Source of the DNA: Halichoerus grypus
Lineage: Eukaryota > Chordata > Mammalia > Carnivora > Phocidae
Assembly: GCF_964656455.1 (NCBI RefSeq)
Contig: NC_135718.1
Coordinates: 146,860,262-146,924,261, forward strand
DNA length: 64,000 nt
Direction: 5' to 3'
Part shown: positions 26,811 through 38,964 of the stretch, piece after piece
Position numbering within the stretch: position 1 is the first letter of the stretch
Layout of the letters: every line of letters begins with the position of its first letter
Made by a program: the position numbers and the translations under genes
Notes under the pieces: generated by a model
What the model was told of the DNA's origin: nothing
Databases searched by the model: none
Seen by the model: only the letters and a program-made list of their open reading frames with translations

Positions 26811-26968
26811 TTGTTACTTTTCAAAGGTTAGTAAAAAGAAGGAAGATAGCCGACCTTTCACCTAACTATCAAGTTACTTCCCCTTTTCTTAAAGCCCTGC
26901 TAAGAAGAAAGATAGAGCGGCATGGGATTTTAAATTTGTTTCCTGGGCAGACGTCACGATGTACTCAC

Positions 26969-27041
26969 CTCCTGTGTAGTAACCATAAGCATAAAGAACC
27001 CGTCCAACAATCCAGGCCAAGCCCAGGCCAGAAGCTACACG
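26969..27041 (-). CDS. MGST3: MGST3 exon 5 (residues 84-107 and first base of 108)
   Basis: Encodes RVASGLGLAWIVGRVLYAYG then YYTG. This is the third membrane helix with the RxLYAxxYYTG motif shared by MGST2, MGST3 and LTC4 synthase; in LTC4 synthase the equivalent Arg activates the glutathione thiol. The acceptor ttattttag ends at 27042; the donor gtgagt is on + bases 26968-26963. Confidence 0.96.
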
Positions 27042-27876
27042 CTAAAATAAAAGGGCGAGGTTAGTACTGGCGTCCAAGAAACAGGCAGATCCTCAGGAAC
27101 ATCTAGGGCTGATGACACAATGTTTTACCAAAACTTTCGTGGATATGGTAAAATGCTCCCCCACCAAAGTTAGGGTAGATGTATGTTATTTGTCTCAGGA
27201 AGATCAAAGGTGTGTGATTCTCCTATGAACTGCTCGTGGATGGTGGAGGTGAGGGCTGACCTTCCAGGTGGATGGGGTTGGAAGAAACCTCCTGGCTTGC
27301 CCCAGGGAACTCAGGTGCGGGTGCACAAGAGACGGAGAGGGAGACGCAGGCCAGGGGGTCGAAGGATAGGCCCCAAGAGAAACTGACCCCAAGGCAGGAC
27401 TGGCGGAGAAGCCTGGCTGTCTCAATGGGCCTGTCACTGCATCTCTCAGTGAGGCTCCCCCCCAGCCCCCCGCCCCCCAGAAGGGGCTCAAAGCAGGTGG
27501 CACGTCGGCCCGCACTTGGATTGAGGGGCTCCGCCAGAGAAAGTGGGCAGAGTGTGTCATGCTGGCACCCCAGAATATGTGGTCTTGGAGGGGGGGATGT
27601 CTTCCCTTTCCCATGACCCTTGAGAAGAGAGAGTAAAAGTTAGGCAAGATGACGAGTCCTACGTGAGCACCATCCCGGGTGACCCGTTTGGTCAAGAGGA
27701 GTCCGGAGAGAATGGGAGGGGGTGTGGGCTCGAGAAACATCGGCACCACTGTCTCCAGGTGCCTTTGCCATTCATCAGTGGCGCCACGGGGGGTAAGGTT
27801 AGTACTTTAGGATTTGTTTGTGTGCTTAGTTGATTTGGGGCAAGGTTAACGATCAGGTGTGTGAAACCACTGAAAA
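27042..27876. other. MGST3 intron 4, unique part
   Basis: Unique, GC-moderate. Contains a 181-codon open frame on the - strand (27204-27749) with no recognisable domain; judged chance. Confidence 0.4.
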
Positions 27877-27894
27877 CAAAAACCCCAGGCCCGT

Positions 27895-28098
27895 GGGCGC
27901 CTGGGTGGCTCAGTTGGTTAAGCGACTGCCTTCGGCTCAGGTCATGATCCCGGAGTCCTGGGATCGAGTCCCACATCGGGCTCCCGGCTCGGCGGGGAGC
28001 CTGCTTCTCCCTCTGACCCTATCCCCTCTCATGCTGTTTCTCTCTCTCTCTCTCTCTCAAATAAATAAATAAATAAAATCTTTAAAAAAACAAAAAAA
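27895..28098 (+). mobile_element. CAN-SINE
   Basis: Perfect 18-bp target duplication caaaaaccccaggcccgt at 27877-27894 and 28099-28116. Confidence 0.96.
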
Positions 28099-28339
28099 CA
28101 AAAACCCCAGGCCCGTAAGTCACTATCTGCAACCTGGTTTCTGCCAGGCCGTGCTTGGCCATCATGTTGCACGGTTACCGCCAAACCTCGGCTGTCCCCA
28201 GAGTAGTTCATGGAGTATTTTAGAGAACTCAGCACAAGGAATGGTCCTCTAGGGAAGACGGACAGGAGAGGGGATGCCTAACTAGAGGGACCAGCTAGTC
28301 GTGCTTTATTTAGGTCAGGTAGAGTGCAGACCACCTCTC

Positions 28340-28600
28340 CGGCCCACGAGGTCATGGCCCACACGGCCCTGTGGTCTGCCCCCGGCCTCCTGCCCCCCAC
28401 GGAAGCCACGCTGCCCTTCTCACTGTTCGCTGGACAGACAGACGGGCTCCTGCCGCAGGGCCTTGCCCTCGCTCTTCGTCCGAAGACGTCTGGCCATCTG
28501 CGGCACCTGCTCCCCACCTTCTTTAACTTTTGCCTCACTGTCACCTCAGCAACTGGCACAAGCCTCACCTGACCTCCCCACTCACAACGGTCCACCTGCC
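28340..28600 (-). repeat. LINE-2 remnant (tentative)
   Basis: cctgccgcagggccttgccc, ctcactgtcacctcagcaac and ctcacctgacctccccactc are reminiscent of the antisense L2 3' region. Confidence 0.35.
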
Positions 28601-28779
28601 CTGCTGTGTCTTCCTCCGTGGCGCGCGTCACCTGCTAGCGTAGCGCACATACTACATGTACTTAAGTGCTCACAGTCTGTGGCCCCAAGGGACAGTAACC
28701 CAGGTGTCTGGGCCTGTTTTGTTCACCGTTGTAACCTCAGGTAACCCGTCAACGTCTGACGATGGCAAATGAGAAAATT

Positions 28780-28990
28780 ATGGACATGAACCTTCTATCA
28801 GACAGACCTGGGTTCAAATTCTGATTCTTCTACTTTGTTATGTCGCTGTCTGCTCCTGGGATGGTTACACAGTATCCAAGAGACTTCTCCTGAGCTATAA
28901 CAAATGGGGAAAGTTCTACCTACTTTAAAGAACTTTGTAACAGGTAACGGAATGACATTCTTTTAAATGGACATTGAAGATGTTCGGTAA
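28780..28990 (+). repeat. MIR fragment
   Basis: tcagacagacctgggttcaa, ctgagctataacaaatgggg and tgttcggtaaatgtccattt keep the MIR order. Confidence 0.6.
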
Positions 28991-29046
28991 ATGTCCATTT
29001 CCCGCTTTCCTCCCTAATAGCTCAGTGAACTAAATCCAAACAGATG

Positions 29047-29223
29047 GGCGCCTGGGTGGCTCAGTCAGTTAAGCGTCTGCCTTCGGCTCAGGTCATGATC
29101 TCAGGATGCTGGGATTGAGTCCCATGTCGGGCTCCCTGCTCAGCAGGGAGCCCACTTCTCCCTCTCCCTTTGCCCCTCCCCACTGCTTGTGCACACACAC
29201 TAATAAAATCTTAAAAAAAAAAA
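29047..29223 (+). mobile_element. CAN-SINE beside the MGST3 exon 4 donor
   Basis: Head gcgcctgggtggctcagtca; tail taataaaatcttaaaaaaaa. Target duplication aaatccaaacagatg at 29032-29046 and 29224-29238. The nearer copy ends 16 bases from the donor hexamer at 29255-29260. Confidence 0.95.
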
Positions 29224-29260
29224 AAATCCAAACAGATGAAAACCCCCTGGAAAAACTTAC

Positions 29261-29318
29261 CGGATGGTAAACACCTCCAACAGCTAGGAAAAATAAGAAG
29301 GGAGGATACACTTCCAAC
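29261..29318 (-). CDS. MGST3: MGST3 exon 4 (residues 64-83)
   Basis: A small 58-nt exon. It completes Thr64 and encodes LEVYPPFLFFLAVGGVYHP, the second membrane helix. Glu66 and Tyr68 follow the QNT signature and belong to the conserved MAPEG QNxxE block. The acceptor tattccag ends at 29319; the donor gtaagt is on + bases 29260-29255. A SINE duplication copy starts only 17 bases beyond the donor on the intron side (see finding). Confidence 0.96.
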
Positions 29319-29882
29319 CTGGAATAGACAGAGACCTTTTTTAAAAAAGTGCCCCACTGATGTGTGTCTACGCCCCTTACGCTCTCACTTGCTGAGTTAG
29401 ACACTTGAGAGTAAAACTAAACATCGAGAGCAGGGAGAAGCCCCACCACTAGGATCCACCCTCTTTTCTCTGCATGGGATCAAAGGTAACTCAGAGCACA
29501 CTGAGCACAAGTCCGCAGCTCTAACGTGCCCACGAGGAAGGTGGTGGAGAATTCGAGTAGATTTCCTTCCAGAGCTCACAGCCGCTCCCTCCCCAGGGCT
29601 GGGACATTCAATCTCAGCTTAGATAGGATGCACCTTGCAAATGCTGTCAAAGGCCAATGCAACTTGAAAGACATTTTTGAACAGATTATCCAGAACCCCA
29701 CTATTCTAACAACTCTGAATATTCAACCTGTCCACAGACATATTTTTTACGACCCTTTTAGGGAGGTGCCCGTGATCATCATCCCAGCTGCTCTTCAGCA
29801 AACGGAGTACTAAAGACCGAGGTGCTGGGCAGAAAACACACACTCTGCAGACGTCCCCAGCGCCCTCGGGGCCAACACTCAC
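29319..29882. other. MGST3 intron 3
   Basis: Short intron of 564 bases, free of recognised repeats. Confidence 0.6.
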
Positions 29883-29956
29883 GTGTTCTGGTGGGCGCGC
29901 TGAATGCAGTTGAAAAGGTGCCCATTTTCAGGGTCCGTGCTGTACATGGTAGGATA
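29883..29956 (-). CDS. MGST3: MGST3 exon 3 (residues 40-63 and two bases of 64)
   Basis: Encodes [20 protein letters not shown] then AHQN. The Asn-x-Ile-Gln-Arg-Ala-His-Gln-Asn run is the MAPEG signature: Arg, His, Gln and Asn line the glutathione site between membrane helices 1 and 2. The acceptor (tttcacag on the - strand) ends at 29957; the donor gtgagt is on + bases 29882-29877. Thr42 and Leu53 differ from the Ile residues I remember in human. Confidence 0.96.
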
Positions 29957-30671
29957 CTGTGAAAACAATAGGATGCTGTGGATCAAGTTGTCAAGAGCAG
30001 CATTCAGTTACAGTCAACCTTAAAGATAATCTATCCTCAAGCATCTTCTACTTTACCCTTCACAGATGATCACTTTCTGCTTAAATACTCGCAGTGAGGT
30101 CTCAACTCTCAGAGGCAGATTCAATGTATTTCTGTTAATATCCAGTCCTAAGAATGTACGTCCGTGCCACGGTTGCACAAGGGAGGGAGGCAGCTTGAGC
30201 CAGACTCCGTGCCCTTGACATTGTGCCATGACTGCTGGGTTCCCGATGCATCACAAAGACACCACAGGGAAACAGCTCCTTCCCAAGAGCTATCAGATAC
30301 CACAACCTTCTAAGATTTTCCTTAATGGGAGAATAGAAATTGAGTGTGTGAGAATTTTAATGGATGTGTCCATTTAAAAAAAAAAAAAGGAAAACCAATA
30401 TGAAAATTTAAAAAGAAAAGAAGCTCTAGTCAGAGAGTCTATTTATAAGTTGCTAAACAGAAATAGACATTTAAATTTGCTCACCAGGGACAACCTCAGT
30501 AATTATCCCTTTTAGATTAGCTGGAATGAAAGGAAGCATTTAATAGACCTCCTCCTTATGTCTAACGTCTAAGCCCAGGCTAACCTCAGCACCACACGTT
30601 TCTTCTTTACTTGGGAAACAGAAAATCACCTTACGACATCATTTTTAAAGTGGCACACCAGGGAAGACTTG

Positions 30672-31738
30672 CCATCTCACTCTCTTTATTTAGTTGATTT
30701 TATTACTTATTTTTAAAAATCCAAGTATAATCGACACACATTAGTTTCAAGTGTGTAACATAATGATTTGATATATGTATATGTTGTGAAATGATCACCA
30801 CAATAAGTCTCGTTACCATAGTTGCAGTTTTTTTCTTTTGATGAGAACATTTAAGATTTGCTCTCTTAGCAACTTTCAAACATACAATATAGAATTATTA
30901 CAGCTGCCATGCTGTACCTGGTAGCTTTTATGTTTTTTTAGATTCCACATATAAGTGAGGTCGCAGGACATTTATCTTTCTCTGTCTGACCTGTATCACT
31001 TAGCATAATGCCCTCAAGGTCCATTGATGCCACAAATGACAAGCTTTCGTTCTTTTTTATGGCTGAGTAGCATTCCATCCTATTTATACACCACATCTCC
31101 TTTATCCACTCATCCACTGATGGACACCTGGGTTACTTCAGGTCTTGGCTATTGAAATAGTGCTGCAATGAACATTGGGGGTGCACATACTTTTTGAGTT
31201 AGTGTTTTCATTTTTTTTTTTGGATAAATACCCAGAAGTGGAATTGCGGCATCATATAGTAGTTCTATTTTTAATTTTTTGAGAACCCTCCATTGTTTTC
31301 CAGAGTGGCCACACCAATTTACATTCCCACCAACAGTATGTTCCCTTTTCTCCCCATCCTCACCAGCTTTGGTTATTTCTTGTCTTTTTGATCATGGCCC
31401 TTCCCCACCAGGTGTGAGGTGGTATCTCACTGTGGTTTTGATCTGCATTTCCCTGATGATGAGTGATGGTGAACACCTTTTCATGTCCCTGTTGGCCATT
31501 TGTATGTAGTCTTTCGAAAAATGGCTGGTCAGCTCCTCTGCCCAGTTTTTAATTGTTGTTTTTTTTTTTTGCTATTGAGTTGTATGAATTATGTATTTTG
31601 GAAATTAACCCCTTATCAGATGTATGGTTTGCAAATACTTCCTCCCATGCAGTAGGCGGCGCTTTTCATTTTGCTGGCAGTTTCCTTTGCTGCACAGAAG
31701 CTTTTTGGTTTGATGTGGTCCCGCTTGTTTACCCCTCG
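30672..31738 (-). mobile_element. LINE-1 remnant, antisense on + strand, in MGST3 intron 2
   Basis: gtttcaagtgtgtaacataa, cacatataagtgaggtcgca, gagtagcattccatcctatt, acattcccaccaacagtatg and aacaccttttcatgtccctg are the 3' UTR and ORF2 end of an L1MA/L1MB-type element. It is in the sense direction relative to MGST3. Confidence 0.85.
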
Positions 31739-32000
31739 TTAGAAAATAACACTCTTCCTGGCACATAGCTCCAGCCAAAGGCTGTGCTGTTCTCGTCCCA
31801 GCACAGCTGGTCTTTCTACAGAAGAGACCCAGTGAAATCAAGATGGAGACTGCTTCCCAGTAGGGCCCCCCATTTCCTGCCTTCTTCCTGCCCGAAAGGG
31901 GCAGCATTTCGAGTAGGTGTGGTTCTCAGACTGCCAGTGCTGGCCTCTAGCTTCTCACCTCTCCTTCCGCTTGCCTCAACAAACCTAGGTTCCCACTCAC

Positions 32001-32123
32001 CTCCACTTTGTACTTCTTTCGGGCCTTGGAAACGTTGATGGCTAGATGAGCTACCATGATGAAGCTGGCAGCGCCGGTGAGAACCACAAAACCATATTCC
32101 TTAGAGAGGACAGCCATGCTGCT
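32001..32123 (-). CDS. MGST3: MGST3 exon 2: start codon and residues 1-39
   Basis: ATG is at 32117-32115 in the context agcagcATGG, which has a purine at -3 and G at +4. It encodes [20 protein letters not shown] and then [19 protein letters not shown]. Residues 9-28 form the first membrane helix; the basic run KARKKYK faces the cytosol in this family. The acceptor cccgcag sits at 32130-32124, so six 5'-UTR bases (32123-32118) are in this exon. The donor gtgagt is on + bases 32000-31995. An upstream in-frame ATG at 32177 is intronic and was not used. I recall Leu at residue 12 in human; here it is Val. Confidence 0.96.
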
Positions 32124-32489
32124 CTGCGGGAAGAAGGCGAAGACGTCAGGGTACCACCCAGCGCCACAGGCACCCATGGTAGGAGGCCTGCAGCTCGGCA
32201 GCTCGGCGCTGCGCCCCCTGCAAAGGTCACAAAGGTGGGAGGAAACACGATGTTCCGAAGAGGCAGATGCAGATGTTACTGTGCATCACACAACAGAACC
32301 GAACCGTTATTCAAGTATGCAATGTACACGCAGAAAAGCGCGGGATCATATCGTGTGTTCTTTCCCGATGAACATTACGTTTACAAGATGTAGCTACACC
32401 ATGGCAGCAGGCATTGCTGGAGAGGGACACAGCTGCTTAAAAACCATAGTTTCGAAAAAAAGGTTAACATGGCAAAATTCTAAAGGATA

Positions 32490-32565
32490 TATTAAATTAG
32501 AGAGTGAGAGAGAGAGACCGAGGAGAGAGGTAGGGAGGGAGGGAGAGGGAAGCAGGATATGAAAC
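32490..32565. repeat. GA/GGGA-rich simple repeat
   Basis: agagtgagagagagagaccg followed by gagagaggtagggagggagg. Purine-rich on the + strand. Confidence 0.85.
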
Positions 32566-32839
32566 AGTAAGTATACAACGATTCCAAGGTCTTTGTGTGT
32601 GTGTGTCTGTTGGCATGGAGGGGGCGACACTGAGGACAGGCACCTCGGGACTCCCTTTGATCCTGGGGCACATACTGGTATAGAAGGTAGGAGACCCGGT
32701 TCTAGTGCTTTGAAAGCAGAGCCCAGCTCTGGAGCCTATCACATTGCTAAGAGACCCGGCTCTGGGCAGCTTGGGGGAGCCAGGATGCTCATCGAATTCT
32801 CACTTCAAAACCAGCCCTGTGACATGTTCTGAGGCCTGC

Positions 32840-34230
32840 AACGTATTTTGAAATGCATCAGGAAATGACAATACAAACCAATACAGCCAAATGTTAATTA
32901 TGGAAACCAGGTGGTGGCTATAGGGATGGTCAGTATATGATTCTTCCAGACTTTCTGTATATTTGAAAAATTTCATCATAAAATAGAGAACAAGCGAATC
33001 TCAGCATTTTTCAGTGTTCTGCAATTTCAGCTATTTTAGCTACTATTCTGCCCCAGAAGGAAAGAAAAGAGAAGAAACAGACTGGCCAGCAAGGAGAAGA
33101 GAACTTGGCAGGTGGGAGGAAGCCCTCATCATCTCAAGGCAGATCAGTGCTGCCCCTCCAACCGCTCTGAGCTTTGGTCACCGGACAGGTGAGGCAGGCG
33201 GGACATGGAGAAATAGCCACGGTGCTTCTCGAGATCCTTACTGTCTGCCCGCCGTGTGCGAGGCTTCCACGGGCCAGCAGCTCCTGCGTCTCTTGTCCTT
33301 GGTTTAAAATGTCCACTCCTGCTAACTGGCTCACTGCAATCTGTCCTATAAGCCCAGGAGGCCCCTCTGCCCCAAAGTGTTTCTCGTCCCCTGCACGAAC
33401 AACCCAGCAAGACGGAAGATCCCTATTTCCAAGAGTACCCAGAGGGTAAGGCATGTTCCCAGGGTCCAAAATGGAAGGCACTAGAGCTGGGATTCACATT
33501 TAGATTCCAAATGGAGAGCTGATGTTGGGGTCACAGCGCCTTTCTTAGTGTGGAATTTGGCACCAGAAAGCAGCTCAGTTCTTTAAAAGTACGCTTCCCT
33601 TAGGTCTCAAAAATGACATTTAGGGCTGAAGTCCTAAAGTCTGGCCCTACCCCCTCACGATCCACAATAATTCTCCCCAGTTTCTCCTTCATTCTTCACC
33701 CTGAGCTGCATCCCAGGGGTGCCCAGCCCACCTCGCCCGGGGCGGGGGGCGGGACACACTGCAAAGGGCTGTGGCTGTGACTCAGCACAGCAATGGCCTC
33801 CTGGCCACCCTCTCCCCACCGTCAGGAACGGCTGCAGAAAGCAAGCAGTCTCTGGCTGCCTCCCTCCCCCCCCATCTCCCTGTGCTCGTTCCCTTCTAGA
33901 ATTAGTTGCTTCCTGAAATGTAGAAAATCAGCTCGGGGAGGTAGTAGTTATTGAGACAAAGATATAGGGTGAATTCCGAACACCTCTTTGAAAATAGCAA
34001 CGGTTGAGCCTTCCAACCTATGTGATGTCCTTGGAGCTCAACAACGTTTGGCCAGACAGGTCACTCAAAATGAACCTGTCACTCACTCTGTCAGAAGCCA
34101 CCTGTTTAAGGACAATCAATTAAGCGCACTTGGCTTAGGTCAATGTTTGCGAGTCGGGAGAGTCCTAGAGCGAGAGCCCATTTCCAGACCCCAGCCTCCG
34201 GACCGGACGCCAGGCTCCCTGGCAGCACGG
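32840..34230. other. MGST3 intron 1, unique stretch
   Basis: No mobile element or exon recognised in about 1.4 kb; moderate GC with no CpG cluster. Confidence 0.4.
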
Positions 34231-34234
34231 GGTC

Positions 34235-34360
34235 ACCATGTGTTTATGTAGCACTTTTCAGCTCACTTTTCACCCTCACAAAACTCCCATTAGCTTCCCC
34301 TCACAGCAAAGGAAATGGAGGTTCACGTAGAGGAAAGAACTAAGGAAGAGCAGGTTTTAG
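34235..34360 (-). repeat. MIR-like fragment (tentative)
   Basis: tagcacttttcagctcactt, caaaactcccattagcttcc and aaggaaatggaggttcacg fit a weak antisense MIR. Confidence 0.35.
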
Positions 34361-36140
34361 AATTCTTCGCCAAATACTCAGGCACAGGCAAAATTTCATG
34401 GCTTAGTCACTGCCCTTGGTTTTTCTGGTTTGTACGGACTTGGGGTAGGAGAAGCTAAGTGGCTAGACAGAGAAGTACCTCTTGAGTAGATGTTTCTGTT
34501 GCAGGCAATGAACACTCAGGTGACTGCTCAAAAATGTACAATCTGAAATTAGCATTTACTACTGAGCTCCTCTTCCAAAGTATATATGTAATCTGGGAGG
34601 TTAAACCTGTCAGACATTCACACTCTAGTGCAAGTTACCCTCGCTCCCACTTTGCAACAGTAACGGGTATTAGGGAAAAGGAATCTGGGTACGGGCAAGC
34701 AGAGCCAGGAACAACAAGTACCTTTGAAGGGCAGAGAATATACAGTAATGGGGACCCAGAGTCCAGTGCTAGAGTGGGTGGTTTGCAAAAGACCGAACAG
34801 CTATCCGTGGGACAGCGAGTGTGCTCAGATGGGAGTGGGGAGTGCCTACCTCCCTGAGCCTCTCCCTGCAGGAGCCCTGGACACACCTGCAAAGGCGCTA
34901 GAACACAGGCCAGGAAGCCGCCTGCAGGATGGGGAGACAGCCCTCCTTGACCCCGTCACACTCCCATGTGAGGAGTCCTGCTTCCAACACCGTAGCAGTC
35001 GGCGCTGCCCAGCTGGTGTGATCCATGCTAAACCAGAGACGGCAGCCAGCGACAGCAGCTGCTAAGTTCCCAAGGGGGTGACCGCGTTCGGCACCCGCCA
35101 TGCCAAGCACAGAGTATGCCTACAGACGCCTGTGGAATCAACGAAGCAAGCCATCACTCCAGGCGGCTTTCCCGAATGACACCTCCAACCGACATAATGC
35201 TTGTCACCTGGCACCGTGCCTGGCATGAAGTAGGTGCCTAAGGATCCCTTTTGTTCCCCTCAAAAGTGTCTACTGAAACCTTTGAAACAGAGAAAGAGGA
35301 GGTCAGAACACAGAAAAAAAGCTCTGTCACCACAGCTGTTGAAAACATAAATCCAACAGGGACTGGAATATGGTTTAAGGTTTGTCATTTCAGGAGAGAG
35401 TCAGCTTAATTCAGTCAGTGATCCAAAAAAAAAAACTGTTATCATTTGCTGAGTCCTTCTGAGGAATCCAGGGCAAAGAGAGGGATGGACGCTCCCACCC
35501 CTTAAAGATCGGCCTTGGTGGGTTTGGGTGCAGGTGTGTGCACTGGTTAAGGGGAGGCAGTGCAGTTTATAGATGCCAAACCCTGGAGCCGGCAGATGGC
35601 TTCCCGGGTGCAGGCTTCCTCACCTCTGGCACGAGCCCTCATTGGGCTGCACACATTTTGTTGCTTATATACCTGCTCTGTGTTACCAGCAGCCCTTCTA
35701 TCGACCCAAGAAGATAAGGTGTCTTGGGGGTGGGAGCTCTGCCCTAGACCTTGGTCTCTGACATGGTGCCAGACACACGGCATGTGGTCTAACAGCTCCT
35801 TTGGAGCTCAACTTCCAAGGCACCTCTAGAGTCCTCTGCAACCCGCCTCGCTGTATATTGGTGTTTGTTAATCGTCACACTGTTTTCGAGGCTGGTCACA
35901 CTCCAGCTTGTCCATGAGCAGTTATAATTTGTTTAAATAGAAATGTTTTTAGGTACCTATTTAAAAGTACCTAGTCTGCGCTATTACACAGCGGTGGGAA
36001 AGTGTAAAACAGAACCATCTGGAGAAGAGCCCAACAACGGTAATATTCTTTACATCGTTCATACCTTTTGATTCATTAATTCCACTGGGCAGCTAGCTGG
36101 AGGTAATAATCAGAAACTCAGATTTGGTTCAAAAGACATT
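34361..36140. other. MGST3 intron 1, unique stretch
   Basis: About 1.8 kb with only a weak MIR tail near 35200-35250 (gcctggcatgaagtaggtgc). Nothing else seen. Confidence 0.4.
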
Positions 36141-36156
36141 CACTTGAGCACCATTT

Positions 36157-36357
36157 TTTTTTTTTTTTTAATATTTTACTTATTTATTTGACAGAGAGAG
36201 ACACAGCAAGAGAGGGAACACAAGCAGGGGGAATGGGAGAGGGAGAAGCAGGCTTCCCACTGAGCAGGGAGCCCGATGCGGGGCTCGATCCCAGGACCCT
36301 GGGATCATGACCTGAGCCGAAGGCAGACGCTTAACGACTGAGCCACCCAGGCGCCCC
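36157..36357 (-). mobile_element. CAN-SINE
   Basis: Target duplication ttgagcaccattt at about 36144-36156 and 36359-36371. Confidence 0.94.
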
Positions 36358-36544
36358 ATTGAGCACCATTTATAACAGCAACAACAGAAACAGCACAGTG
36401 GCCAAGCAAAGAGGACTAATTAAATAAATAGTGCACCCATAAAATAGAATATTGTATAACCATTAAAAGTGGTGTGCACACAATTAAAGATGTTGAAAAG
36501 GGCTTCACATACAGCATGTTAGGTTAAAAAAATTTCAAAAAGTG

Positions 36545-36739
36545 GGGCACCTGGGTGGCTCAGTTGTTAAGCATCTGCCTTCGGCTCAGGTCATGATCCC
36601 AGGGTCCTGGCTGGGATCGAGCCCCACATCGGGCTCCCTGCTCCGCGGGAAGTCTGCTTCTCCCTCTCCCACTCCCCCTGCTGTGTTCCCTCTCTCGCTG
36701 TGTCTCTGTCAAATAAATAAATAAAATCTTTAAAAAAAA
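36545..36739 (+). mobile_element. CAN-SINE
   Basis: Target duplication aatttcaaaaagtg at 36531-36544 and 36740-36753. Has a private 4-6 base duplication (cctggctggg) in its body. Confidence 0.95.
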
Positions 36740-37019
36740 AATTTCAAAAAGTGTATATACAGTATAATCTTAGTTTTATCCATAACAGGAAAAATTTAAA
36801 AAGAAAATATCAAAATCATAAACATAATCATTTCTAGACAGGTGAATTGTACACTTTCCTTTGTACTTTTCTATAATTTCCAGAAGGAGCAGATACATAC
36901 CAAAAAATCATACGGAAAGTGGCCTGACAATAGTTAGGAATTGAGAAATCAGAGGAATAGCAATATATTGTGATGGAACCAAATAGTCATATGTGACTTC
37001 CTGTCACTCACCTGCTCTG

Positions 37020-37290
37020 TGCTCTTTGCAGCTAAGGATGCAGTTCTGGAATGACACTGAGCTCCGAACCCGGTTCTCACACTTCCTAGCTGCGTGTCCT
37101 TGGGAAAATTCCTCCACGTGTTTCAGTGGTCTCGGCCTCCTTATTTGTTACATGATGACCTTGGTGGTACCCACCCGCCCCTGTGGTTGTCGCGAGGAAG
37201 ACACGGGGACAGGGATGGGGACACTGTCTATTAGCGCCCAGCATGATGCCTGACACGTGGTGAGCACTCAGCAAATGTTACGGATCGGGT
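37020..37290 (+). repeat. MIR fragment
   Basis: ctagctgcgtgtccttggga, ggcctccttatttgttacat and gtggtgagcactcagcaaat are MIR landmarks in order. Confidence 0.7.
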
Positions 37291-37584
37291 TATATTACGT
37301 GTGTTAATGTGAACGGTCTCTGCCCTGATTCAATTATAAAAGGGGATGTTTGAATGAATGATAATATACATTTAAGAATTTATCATTTAGAACTGCTATT
37401 TTAACACCGCAAATGAAAACTTGGAACCATATATATTCACTTCTTTTTCTGAACTCCTAGCCAGCCGTGCTAAAGTATCCGCAAAGCAGGAGTATTCAGG
37501 AGGACGCGGGTTTCCAGTGCTGACCATGGAAATCAGCGAACTGCAGTCACCGAAACCCACGCTGTGGCCAGAGATGCTCATTCA

Positions 37585-37740
37585 CCTGCTTATTCAAGTT
37601 TACTGAGCACCTGCGGTGTACCACTCGCTGGGCCCCTGGCTGGAGATGAAGAGCCCAGACTCTGGTCCCTGCCCTCATGAGGCTCATGTTCTACTGGGGG
37701 AAACAGGCAAACAAGTAAACACACACCCAATTCCAGATTT
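37585..37740 (+). repeat. Old mammalian-wide repeat (L2/MIR type, tentative)
   Basis: tactgagcacctgcggtgta, ccctgccctcatgaggctca and gttctactgggggaaacagg form a familiar ancient repeat; a second copy is at 38965-39085. Confidence 0.45.
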
Positions 37741-38039
37741 TCCCCTTCATAGCCATGATCAGAAACTGGATACAAACATACCCTACAAAATGAAAGTGAA
37801 TGTATTGGGGAAAGGCAGAAATAGGACAGAAGGGCTGCTGCCTCCCCTCCCTTCTTAGTAGTTGCAGGGGTGTATGCTTTCAGTTAACCGTTTCCTGGCC
37901 GTCTTTCAACTGAAAGGATATTAAGTTGAAGGTTTAAAAGAAACTAGATTTTATATTTAATTTAATTTCCTGTCACTTATTTAAGAGTAGAGATCCTTTT
38001 GGAAATGTTTTTACTCCTAGCAGACTTGAATATTGTTTT

Positions 38040-38235
38040 TTTTTTTTTTTAATTTTATTTATTTATTTGACAGAGAGAGAGATAGCGAGAGCAGGAACAC
38101 AAGCAGGGGGAATGGGAGAGGGAGAAGCAGGCTTCCTGCCGAGCAGGGAGCCCGACGTGGGACTCGATCCCAGGACCCTGGGATCATGACCTGAGCCGAA
38201 GGCAGACGCTTAATGAGTGAGCCACCCAGGCGCCC
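38040..38235 (-). mobile_element. CAN-SINE
   Basis: Target duplication cttgaatattgtttt at 38025-38039 and 38235-38249. Confidence 0.94.
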
Positions 38236-38284
38236 TTGAATATTGTTTTACGATTTGTCTTCTCCTATGGAAAGATCCACAGGG

Positions 38285-38432
38285 GTAGAGACAGCAGGAA
38301 TCTGGAGTCAGATGGATGTATGTTTAGACACTGCCTCTGCAAGCTTGGGAATGTTACCCAATTTCTCTATAAAACAGGAGAATACTAACTACTTACTTCA
38401 CAGGATGATTGGAGGAATTAAAGGAAATAAAC
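38285..38432 (+). repeat. MIR fragment
   Basis: gaatctggagtcagatggat, aatttctctataaaacagga and gaggaattaaaggaaataaa. Confidence 0.65.
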
Positions 38433-38434
38433 TA

Positions 38435-38631
38435 GGGGCACCTGGGTGGTGGACAGTTAAGCATCCAACTCTTGGTTTTGGCTCAGGTCGTGATCTCAGG
38501 GTCGTGGGACTGAGCCCCGGGTCAGGATCCGCGCTCAACGCAGAACCTGCTTGGGACACCCTCTCCCTCTGCTCCTCCTTCCACACGCTCTTTCTCTCTC
38601 TAAAATAAATAAATAAATCTTTAAAAAAAAT
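38435..38631 (+). mobile_element. Older CAN-SINE
   Basis: Head ggggcacctgggtggtggac, with a small deletion of the A-box region; flanks aaaggaaataaacta and aaaggaaagaaacta are a duplication with one mismatch. Confidence 0.9.
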
Positions 38632-38964
38632 AAAGGAAAGAAACTAGATAAGCATCTGGTATGAACACTTAATAAATGTTGGCCCAAATACGAAGGCATA
38701 TTGTAAATACTGGTGAGTGTGCGTGTCTGCCTACTTAAGTCATACTTCCTAAACAAGGAGATATTGATTTTTCCTACAAATCAATAAGGTGCTCTGACTC
38801 AGAAATTAGTTCCGATTCTGTTTGAAATAGATTCAAATTCAGCAAAAGGCTGGTCGAACTTAGATTCCCAGTGTGGTCAGCATACTGTGTCTGGGAGGGA
38901 GTCAGTTTTCTAGTGTGGACAGTATAATGTGTCTAAGAACACCTAATTCACTGATTCGACCACA

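Noticed and set aside
27204..27749. 181-codon open frame on the - strand in MGST3 intron 4
   Set aside because: Low-complexity Pro/Ser/Arg composition, no domain, lies within an intron of the same strand without splice signals.
32118..32177. N-terminal extension of MGST3 from an upstream in-frame ATG
   Set aside because: A strong acceptor (cttcttcccgcag) lies between the two ATGs, and the 152-residue form starting at 32117 equals the family length.
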